Below, piece by piece: positions 1 through 5,592 of a DNA stretch of 5,592 nt (within the stretch, counting starts at the first letter, position 1; the number at the start of each line of letters is the position of its first letter). Source of the stretch: Cyclobacteriaceae bacterium (lineage in GTDB: Bacteria > Bacteroidota > Bacteroidia > Cytophagales > Cyclobacteriaceae); NCBI GenBank assembly GCA_025455225.1, contig JALOMY010000203.1, forward strand, positions 1 through 5,592. The letters are read 5' to 3'. The position numbers and the translations under genes were made by a program. The notes beneath the pieces are model-generated. The model worked only from the letters and a program-made list of their open reading frames with translations. It was not told where the DNA came from and did not search any database.

Positions 1-1323
1 ATGACTCATTCGCGCCACATCTTCAGCTGAAGCCCTGTATTCCATCGCCACTACACCGGCTGCAATCATATCAGCGGCCCGTGCTCCGATAATGTGTACG
101 CCCAGTATTTCATCTGTGCTTTTATCAGCCAGGATCTTCACCAATCCATCAAGATCCATGGATGCCCGCGCGCGCCCCAGAGCTTTATACGGAAAACTTC
201 CGGTTTTATAAGCTCTGCCGGATTGTTTGAGCTGCTCTTCCGTGTATCCTACACTGGCCACTTCGGGCCAGGTATAGACCACGCCTGGTATCAGTAAATA
301 ATTGATATGTGGCTTTTGACCGGCCAACTGCTCGGCTACCATCACACCTTCTTCCTCTGCTTTGTGAGCCAGCATTGCTCCACGCACCACATCACCAATG
401 GCATAGATGTTATCGACCTTGGTACGGAGGTGTTCATCCACAGGAATCTGACCACGCTCGGTTTCGATTCCTACTTTGTCCAAACCAAGCCCTTCGGTAT
501 ACGGTTTTCGGCCAATACTCACCAGGCAGTAATCTCCACGTAACTCAATCTGTTTGCCGCTTTTATCTTCGGCCTTCAGCACTACTTCCTTACCCGTATT
601 TTCGAGTGTCGTTACTTTATGCCCGAGATAAAATTCCATTCCAAGCTTTTTGGTTGCCTTCTGAAGCTCTTTACCCATGGTGCTGTCCATCGTAGGGATA
701 ATGCTGTCCAGAAATTCAACCACCGTAACTTTTGATCCTATGCGGGCATAGACTGAACCCAGCTCCATCCCTATAACTCCCCCACCGACAACAATCAGGT
801 GTTTTGGAATTTCATTTAACTCAAGCGCTTCTGTACTGGAGATGATGCGCTTCTTATCGAAAGGTGCGAACGGTAAAGGCGTAGGCTTCGATCCGGTAGC
901 GATGATGATTTTTTCACCGGTTATTGATTTTTCCTTCCCGTCATTGGCTTTGATCTTAATAGTATTCTTATCTACAAAGGATCCAATACCCGTAAAAACA
1001 TCGATTTTATTCTTTTTCATCAGAAAAGCGATGCCATCCACATTTGCTTTCACCACACCTGTCTTTCGCTTAATCATTTGGGCAAGGTTTGCTTTAGGCT
1101 TATTGATTTCAATACCATGTTCAGCAAAAGTGTGGGATGCATTATAAAAGTGTTCGGATGAATCGAGCATGGCTTTGGATGGAATGCATCCTACATTGAG
1201 ACAGGTTCCACCCAAGGTTGAATATTTTTCAATGATGGCCGTTTTCAGACCTAATTGGGCACAGCGAATCGCAGCAACATATCCACCCGGACCAGAACCT
1301 ATAACAATTACCTTGTAATCCAT
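1..1323 (-). CDS. lpd: Dihydrolipoyl dehydrogenase (E3), 3' end cut by window
   Basis: E3 reoxidises dihydrolipoyl groups on the E2 subunit and passes electrons through a redox disulfide and FAD to NAD+, in the cytoplasm. I translated 441 residues in one uninterrupted frame. Seen: FAD-binding GSGPGG at residues 9-14; the redox disulfide block GGTCLNVGCIPSK at 38-50 with C41 and C46; ATGSKP at 142-147; the NAD-binding GGGVIG at 180-185 followed by acidic E203; the second FAD motif YAIGDV at 307-312; and the interface block YTWPEVASVGY at 350-360. The reading ends at H441, which fits the first His of the family HAHPT block, so the catalytic His-Glu pair and roughly 25-30 residues lie beyond position 1. 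The start is fixed: an in-frame TAA (1330-1332) lies two codons upstream of the ATG. No ribosome binding site lies at normal spacing. It follows sucB by 67 bp, which suggests it serves the 2-oxoglutarate complex, though an E3 may be shared with other complexes. Confidence 0.97.
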   Translation of the reverse strand, partial: MDYKVIVIGSGPGGYVAAIRCAQLGLKTAIIEKYSTLGGTCLNVGCIPSKAMLDSSEHFYNASHTFAEHGIEINKPKANLAQMIKRKTGVVKANVDGIAFLMKKNKIDVFTGIGSFVDKNTIKIKANDGKEKSITGEKIIIATGSKPTPLPFAPFDKKRIISSTEALELNEIPKHLIVVGGGVIGMELGSVYARIGSKVTVVEFLDSIIPTMDSTMGKELQKATKKLGMEFYLGHKVTTLENTGKEVVLKAEDKSGKQIELRGDYCLVSIGRKPYTEGLGLDKVGIETERGQIPVDEHLRTKVDNIYAIGDVVRGAMLAHKAEEEGVMVAEQLAGQKPHINYLLIPGVVYTWPEVASVGYTEEQLKQSGRAYKTGSFPYKALGRARASMDLDGLVKILADKSTDEILGVHIIGARAADMIAAGVVAMEYRASAEDVARMSH

Positions 1324-1390
1324 GATTAATTAGTATTGATGTGTGTTAAACAAGCTCCTTACGATTTGAAAAGGATAACAGCGAGTAGTA
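1324..1390 (-). other. sucB-lpd intergenic spacer
   Basis: This 67 bp gap is AT-rich with no recognisable terminator or promoter. On the transcribed strand an AAGGAG (1355-1360) resembles a Shine-Dalgarno core, but it ends 31 nt before the lpd ATG and is too far to serve it. The 20 nt directly before the ATG are mostly A and T and carry no purine-rich ribosome site. A weak hairpin (arms 1383-1387 and 1394-1398, 5 bp, 6 nt loop) overlaps the sucB stop codon. It is AT-rich and has no following U tract, so I do not call it a terminator. The gap is compatible with readthrough from sucB into lpd. Confidence 0.6.
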
Positions 1391-2893
1391 TCATACTCCC
1401 AATATCAATCTTCCCGGATCCTCCAGCATTTCTTTAACCCGGTAGAGGAAACTCACCGACTCACGACCGTCAATAATCCGATGATCGTAAGACATCGCCA
1501 CGTACATAACCGGAGTAATCACAATCTGTCCGTTCTTCACTACCGGTCGTTCCACGATATTGTGCATACCCAGGATTGCCGATTGAGGAGGATTAATAAT
1601 GGGCGTTGAGAGCATCGATCCAAACACACCACCGTTAGTGATGGAGAATGTTCCTCCGGTCATTTCTTCGATGGATAATTTTCCTTCACGACCGCGGGCT
1701 GCCAGTCGCGCTACTTCCGCTTCGATCTGATCAAACGTCATGGACTCTGCATTGCGGATCACCGGCACAACGAGTCCGCGTGGAGTTGATACAGCGATGG
1801 AAATGTCGCAATAATCATGATAAATAATTTCATCACCATCAATCTGTGCATTCACGGCCGGCCATTCCTTTAATGCCTGGCAAACTGCCTTGGTAAAGAA
1901 CGACATGAAGCCAAGCCCAACGCCATATTTTTCTTTGAACTTATCTTTATACTTAGCCCGAAGATCCATAATGGGCTTCATATCCACTTCGTTGAACGTA
2001 GTCAACATGGCGGTTTCATTCTTAACGGCTACTAGCCTTCGCGCAACCGTTTTACGCAAGGACGACATCTTCTCCCTTGTGGCATTGCGTGATACACCAC
2101 TGGTTAGAACAGGGGCACCAGAAGTAGTCGATGCTTTAGAAGATTCTGCTTTTGTTGTTTGTGCCTGTGCCTTTACTGCGTCTTCCTTGGTAATGCGGCC
2201 ACCAACACCGGTACCCTGAACCTGGGAAGCCGGTATACCTTTTTCATCCAGGATTTTTGCTGCTGCCGGTGAAGGATGTCCGGTTGCATAGGATTTATCT
2301 CCTGAGGATTCAGCATTCGCTGATGAGGCAACAGGTGCGGCACCCGTAGGCGCTCCTTCCATTACTTCGATGCGGCAGATCAGTCCCCCTATCGGCAGTG
2401 TTTCCTTTTCTTTCGCTACGATACGCAGTATACCATTGGCCTCTGCCGGCAATTCAAATGTTGCTTTATCAGATTCTACTTCTGCAATTACTTCATCCAA
2501 CTGAACAAAGTCCCCTTCCTTCTTAAGCCAGGTTGATATCGTTACTTCAGTAATGGATTCACCCACTGAGGGTACTTTCATTTCTTTAATGGCACCGGTT
2601 GCCTTCGGTGCGGATGGGGTTGTTGCTGGTTTGCTTTCCTTCGGTTTCGCAGTTCCAGCAGATTCCTCAATCTCACAAATCAATTCACCGATAGGTACAG
2701 AATCGCCTTGCTGTTTCTTTATCCGAAGCACCCCAGCGGCCGGGGCGGTGAGTTCAAACGTAGCCTTATCCGATTCCAGTTCGGCAATCACTTCATCCAT
2801 TTGCACGGCATCTCCATCCTTTTTCAGCCAATTGGCAACTGTTACTTCGGTTATCGATTCACCTACGGTGGGAACTTTAACTTGAATAGCCAT
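1391..2893 (-). CDS. sucB: 2-oxoglutarate dehydrogenase E2: dihydrolipoyl succinyltransferase with two lipoyl domains
   Basis: E2o is the core of the complex: its lipoyl arms carry succinyl from E1o to CoA. The protein is complete at 500 residues. Domains in order: lipoyl domain 1 (about 2-77, lipoyl lysine K43 in ESDKATFEL); a Lys/Ala/Thr/Pro-rich linker; lipoyl domain 2 (about 104-177, K143 in the same motif); a second linker; the peripheral-subunit-binding domain (about 206-242, with GTGVGGRITKEDA); a Ser/Thr/Ala-rich linker; and the acyltransferase domain (about 272-500). The catalytic signature is SYDHRIIDGRES with H471 and D475, and T419 in SITNGG matches the E. coli SucB active-site Thr by spacing. 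Blocks such as NPPQSAILGMH and VSTPRGLVVPV, plus the adjacent E1o, favour succinyl- over acetyltransferase. E. coli SucB has one lipoyl domain and about 405 residues, so the extra domain explains the length. The ATG start is fixed by an in-frame TAA at 2903-2905. The stop is TGA. Confidence 0.97.
   Translation of the reverse strand: MAIQVKVPTVGESITEVTVANWLKKDGDAVQMDEVIAELESDKATFELTAPAAGVLRIKKQQGDSVPIGELICEIEESAGTAKPKESKPATTPSAPKATGAIKEMKVPSVGESITEVTISTWLKKEGDFVQLDEVIAEVESDKATFELPAEANGILRIVAKEKETLPIGGLICRIEVMEGAPTGAAPVASSANAESSGDKSYATGHPSPAAAKILDEKGIPASQVQGTGVGGRITKEDAVKAQAQTTKAESSKASTTSGAPVLTSGVSRNATREKMSSLRKTVARRLVAVKNETAMLTTFNEVDMKPIMDLRAKYKDKFKEKYGVGLGFMSFFTKAVCQALKEWPAVNAQIDGDEIIYHDYCDISIAVSTPRGLVVPVIRNAESMTFDQIEAEVARLAARGREGKLSIEEMTGGTFSITNGGVFGSMLSTPIINPPQSAILGMHNIVERPVVKNGQIVITPVMYVAMSYDHRIIDGRESVSFLYRVKEMLEDPGRLILGV
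2366..2875 (-). repeat. Tandem lipoyl-domain duplication inside sucB
   Basis: Two protein-level repeat units lie in sucB: residues 7-76 (2666-2875) and 107-176 (2366-2575). They align without gaps over 70 residues at 48 identities (about 69 percent, counted by hand), and the lipoyl lysines K43 and K143 are exactly 100 residues apart. A 30-residue segment, including the Lys/Ala/Thr/Pro-rich linker, separates them. In the most conserved 16 codons (residues 33-48 against 133-148), 8 codons are identical, 7 are synonymous changes and one is Leu/Val. This indicates an old duplication held by selection on the protein, not a recent DNA duplication. Confidence 0.93.
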
Positions 2894-2937
2894 AATGTAT
2901 CGTTATGTTATGATTGGTGATTGATCGTTTAATACTA
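2894..2937 (-). other. sucA-sucB intergenic spacer
   Basis: This 44 bp AT-rich gap has no Shine-Dalgarno sequence before the sucB ATG, no terminator-like hairpin and no clear promoter. It holds only short repetitive words: on the plus strand, TGATTG at 2911-2916 and again at 2918-2923, and GTTAT twice at 2902-2911. The short distance and shared direction support cotranscription of sucA and sucB. Confidence 0.6.
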
Positions 2938-5592
2938 TCAGATTTCAAAAGCCTGGGTAATGATTTTCTCCTGCTCGGCTTTATGCACTTTAGAGTACCC
3001 GGTAGCCGGTGACGCACTTGATTTACGGGCCACTACTTTCAAAGGTTGATCAGGCAGGAAACGCTGCATGTAGGCGTAGTAACCCATATTATATGGTTCT
3101 TCCTGAACCCAGATAACTTCCGCCTTCTTATACTTTTTGAAGATGGACTCAAGCTGATGTTTCGGGAACGGATATAATTGTTCAATGCGAACAACAGCCG
3201 TATTCTTGATTTTCTTCTTCTGTTGATATTCCTGTAAGTCGAAGAAGACTTTACCGGTACATAATACAAGGCGCTCCACGTCTTTGGCGGTTACGCTTGC
3301 ATCATCGATTACTTCAATGAATCGACCAGACGTAAAATCTTTTATGGGTGACACAACACCCGGATGACGCAACAGTGATTTCGGAGAAAATACCACACAA
3401 GGCTTTCTAAACTCCCACTTCACCTGGCGTCTTAACAAATGAAAATAATTGGCTGCCGAAGTCAGGTTGGCCACCACCATATTAAATTCAGCAGCTTGCT
3501 GAAGGAATCGCTCCGGCCTTGCACTGGAGTGCTCCGGACCTTGCCCTTCATAGCCATGAGGTAATAACAAGACCAATCCATTCTGGCGTTGCCATTTGGA
3601 TTCTGCACTGGTGATAAACTGGTCGATGATAACCTGGGCACCATTAACAAAATCACCAAACTGAGCTTCCCAAATGACAAGGGCATGTGGTGTTGAAAGT
3701 GCATAGCCGTATTCAAAGCCCATCACACCAAATTCGGAAAGCAGTGAGTTAAACATGTGAAGTTTCGCCTGATCGGGAGCGATATGATTCAGTCCGCAAT
3801 ACGACTGGTTCGTATTGGCATCCCAGAAATAGGCGTGACGGTGCGAAAAGGTTCCGCGCTTTACGTCCTGGCCCGACATGCGAACAATGTATTTTTCAGC
3901 CAGTAACGAACCAAAGGCCAGCAATTCAGCTTCAGCCCAGCCCAATTCTTTAGTTTCGAAGAAAGCATCCTTGCGGTCTTTCAATAACTTCTCGATCTGC
4001 TTGATGGGTTTAAAACCATCGGGAATAGAAGTTATTGCTTTGCCAACTTTTTCAATAATCTCATTGGACACCGAAGTATCAGGTGATTGGTCAAAATCTT
4101 CAGGCTTTGATTTTCGTAACGATTGCCACTCTTCCTCGCTATCCTGGAGTTTATACGGAAGGGGTTTTTGCTTTACTTCGTTCAACCGGTCCTGCAGCTG
4201 ATTTCGGAAATTCTTATCCATCTCATCCGCAAGGGCTGCTGCATCTACTCCACTGCCGGAGAGTTTTTTAACATAAACTTCCCTCGGGTTTGGATGTTTG
4301 GCAATCAGGCTATACAGTTTCGGCTGGGTAAATTTCGGTTCATCGCTTTCGTTATGACCATGCCTGCGGTAACACAGCAAGTCAATAAAAATATCTTTTC
4401 CGAATTTCTGTCGATACTCCACTGCCAGATTCGCAGCAAAGGTTACGGCTTCTGCATCATCACCATTCACATGCAATACCGGGGCATCAATAATCTTGGA
4501 AACGTCTGTGCAATAAATGGCCGTTCGTGCATCATCATAATCGGTAGTGAAACCAACCTGGTTATTAATTATAAAGTGAATTGTACCTCCAGTTGTATAA
4601 CCCGGTAAACCGGACATTTGCACTACTTCGTATACAATTCCCTGACCGGCAATGGCTGCATCGCCATGAATCAGAATGGCCATGGCTTTTTTAAGATCAC
4701 CACCAAACTCATCATCAATCTGGCCGCGGGTATAACCTACTACCAAAGGATCGACTGCCTCCAGGTGTGAAGGATTGGGAGTAAGCTTGACATAAATTTT
4801 CTTTCCCGAAGGTGTGTTGATGCGTGATGCATACCCAAGGTGATATTTCACATCACCATCGCCCATCGTAGCATCAGGATTAACCATGCCTTCGAATTCT
4901 GTAAAAATCTGCTCGTAGGTTTTACCGAGAATGTTGGATAATACATTCAACCTTCCGCGGTGTGCCATACCAATAACCACTTCTTTTACATCCAACTCAG
5001 CCGATTTATTGATTATAGCTTGAAGTGCCGGAATGGTATTTTCCCCTCCTTCCAGTGAGAAGCGCTTTTGGCCTAAAAACTTGGTGTGCAAAAAATTTTC
5101 AAAAACAACTGCTTCATTCAGCTTTCCTAAAATGCTCTTTTGCTCATCAAGGCTTGGTTTGTAATTGAAATATTCATTCTCGCATTTATTGAAGAACCAC
5201 TGCCGGATGTCATCGTTTCGGATGTAATTGTATTCAAAGCCAATGGGGCCCAGGTAAACCGATTTCAGTTTCTCCACAATGGCACGAAGCTTAGCCCGTC
5301 CCATACCAATCTCGGTACCTACATCAAACTCCGTATCCAGGTCGGCTTCTGATAAGCCGAAGAATTTTAAATCAAAATGAACATTGTGGTTTCTTCGTTC
5401 CCGCACCGGGTTTGTCTTCGATGCCAAATGCGCAAACGACCGGTAGGAGAAAATTAGGTTTCGAACCTGGGTTTCCTTTATTGAATGGGTATCAGCCACC
5501 ACGGTTCCTCCACCATTTTCTCCATACTTCTGGAGGGAGAACTCATAACCTTCGAAAAATTTCTGCCAGGTAGCATCTACACTTAAAGGGTC
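2938..5592 (-). CDS. sucA: 2-oxoglutarate dehydrogenase E1 (thiamine diphosphate-dependent), 5' end cut by window
   Basis: E1o decarboxylates 2-oxoglutarate on thiamine diphosphate (ThDP) and transfers succinyl to the E2o lipoyl group. The frame is open from the right edge: 884 residues in the window, numbered here from codon 5590-5592. A GTG at 5500-5502 could be taken as the start, but the 30 codons before it encode the family N-terminal block (SVDATWQKFFEGYEF), so the true start lies outside, perhaps 20-30 residues away. Seen in order: SKTNPVRERR and DLKFFGL (about 58-80); GMAHRGRLNVL with H211; KYHLGYAS with H251; NPSHLEAVDP; GDAAIAGQG with D311 and INNQVGF with N344 (33 apart, matching the E. 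coli Mg-ThDP ligands D375 and N408); CYRRHGHNE; the transketolase-like pyrimidine domain with RGTFSHRHA (579-587), WEAQFGDFVNGAQ and HGYEGQGPEHSSAR (679-692); and a C-terminal domain with SPKSLLRHP, EQLYPFP and WVQEEP. No frameshift or missing key residue was seen. It is a stand-alone E1, not the actinobacterial E1-E2 fusion. The TGA stop is 44 bp before sucB. Confidence 0.97.
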   Translation of the reverse strand, partial: DPLSVDATWQKFFEGYEFSLQKYGENGGGTVVADTHSIKETQVRNLIFSYRSFAHLASKTNPVRERRNHNVHFDLKFFGLSEADLDTEFDVGTEIGMGRAKLRAIVEKLKSVYLGPIGFEYNYIRNDDIRQWFFNKCENEYFNYKPSLDEQKSILGKLNEAVVFENFLHTKFLGQKRFSLEGGENTIPALQAIINKSAELDVKEVVIGMAHRGRLNVLSNILGKTYEQIFTEFEGMVNPDATMGDGDVKYHLGYASRINTPSGKKIYVKLTPNPSHLEAVDPLVVGYTRGQIDDEFGGDLKKAMAILIHGDAAIAGQGIVYEVVQMSGLPGYTTGGTIHFIINNQVGFTTDYDDARTAIYCTDVSKIIDAPVLHVNGDDAEAVTFAANLAVEYRQKFGKDIFIDLLCYRRHGHNESDEPKFTQPKLYSLIAKHPNPREVYVKKLSGSGVDAAALADEMDKNFRNQLQDRLNEVKQKPLPYKLQDSEEEWQSLRKSKPEDFDQSPDTSVSNEIIEKVGKAITSIPDGFKPIKQIEKLLKDRKDAFFETKELGWAEAELLAFGSLLAEKYIVRMSGQDVKRGTFSHRHAYFWDANTNQSYCGLNHIAPDQAKLHMFNSLLSEFGVMGFEYGYALSTPHALVIWEAQFGDFVNGAQVIIDQFITSAESKWQRQNGLVLLLPHGYEGQGPEHSSARPERFLQQAAEFNMVVANLTSAANYFHLLRRQVKWEFRKPCVVFSPKSLLRHPGVVSPIKDFTSGRFIEVIDDASVTAKDVERLVLCTGKVFFDLQEYQQKKKIKNTAVVRIEQLYPFPKHQLESIFKKYKKAEVIWVQEEPYNMGYYAYMQRFLPDQPLKVVARKSSASPATGYSKVHKAEQEKIITQAFEI

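Noticed and set aside
307..1147. Open frames on the plus strand (78, 128 and 101 codons)
   Set aside because: They lie opposite lpd, which I translated in full with all its motifs. These frames are shadows.
1..1323. lpd as a broken gene lacking its catalytic His-Glu pair
   Set aside because: The frame is intact to position 1 and ends exactly where the HAHPT block should begin. The loss is due to the window edge.
1383..1398. Hairpin over the sucB stop codon as a terminator
   Set aside because: The stem is only 5 bp and AT-rich, and no U tract follows it. A chance occurrence is likely.
1391..2893. sucB as a pyruvate dehydrogenase E2 because of its two lipoyl domains
   Set aside because: The catalytic-domain blocks match E. 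coli SucB closely, and the adjacent upstream gene is an unmistakable 2-oxoglutarate E1.
1890..2920. Open frames on the plus strand opposite sucB (109, 110 and 70 codons)
   Set aside because: They are antisense to the lipoyl and catalytic domains of a complete E2o. Their openness follows from sucB codon use.
2902..2923. Short direct repeats (GTTAT twice, TGATTG twice) as an operator
   Set aside because: Words of 5-6 bases in an AT-rich 44 bp gap are expected by chance, and no known operator pattern fits.
4123..4608. 161-codon open frame on the plus strand
   Set aside because: It lies wholly opposite sucA, whose conserved motifs continue through the region. Its translation resembles no family I recognise and has the irregular composition of an antisense shadow.

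Overview
The window is a single-strand segment of central metabolism. All three genes read on the minus strand, in the order sucA (E1o), sucB (E2o), lpd (E3), and together encode the 2-oxoglutarate dehydrogenase complex of the TCA cycle. This complex converts 2-oxoglutarate, CoA and NAD+ to succinyl-CoA, CO2 and NADH. Protein signatures (for example DSSEH in the E3 and the E1o N-terminal block WQKFFEGYEF), the lack of Shine-Dalgarno sequences at correct spacing, and AT-rich leaders suggest a member of the Bacteroidota, possibly Cytophagales-like. That assignment comes from remembered family patterns, not a search.

Layout, in direction of transcription (right to left): 5592-2938 is sucA, open at its 5' end at the window edge and lacking perhaps 20-30 N-terminal residues. 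Then 44 bp of AT-rich spacer (2937-2894). Then 2893-1391, sucB, complete at 500 residues with two lipoyl domains. Then 67 bp of spacer (1390-1324). Then 1323-1, lpd, complete at its 5' end but cut by the window after 441 residues, just inside the C-terminal catalytic His block.

The genes work together: E1o decarboxylates 2-oxoglutarate on thiamine diphosphate and succinylates a lipoyl group on E2o. E2o passes succinyl to CoA. E3 reoxidises the dihydrolipoyl group through FAD and a redox disulfide to NAD+. Codirectional order and short spacers suggest one transcript. No promoter, terminator, RNA gene, mobile element, CRISPR array or origin is visible. No gene-free stretch exceeds 67 bp. Open frames on the plus strand are shadows of the three genes.

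This is an ordinary, well-conserved region. I see no undescribed system. The points most worth a second look are the tandem lipoyl domains of the E2o and the presence of a dedicated lpd at the end of the cluster.
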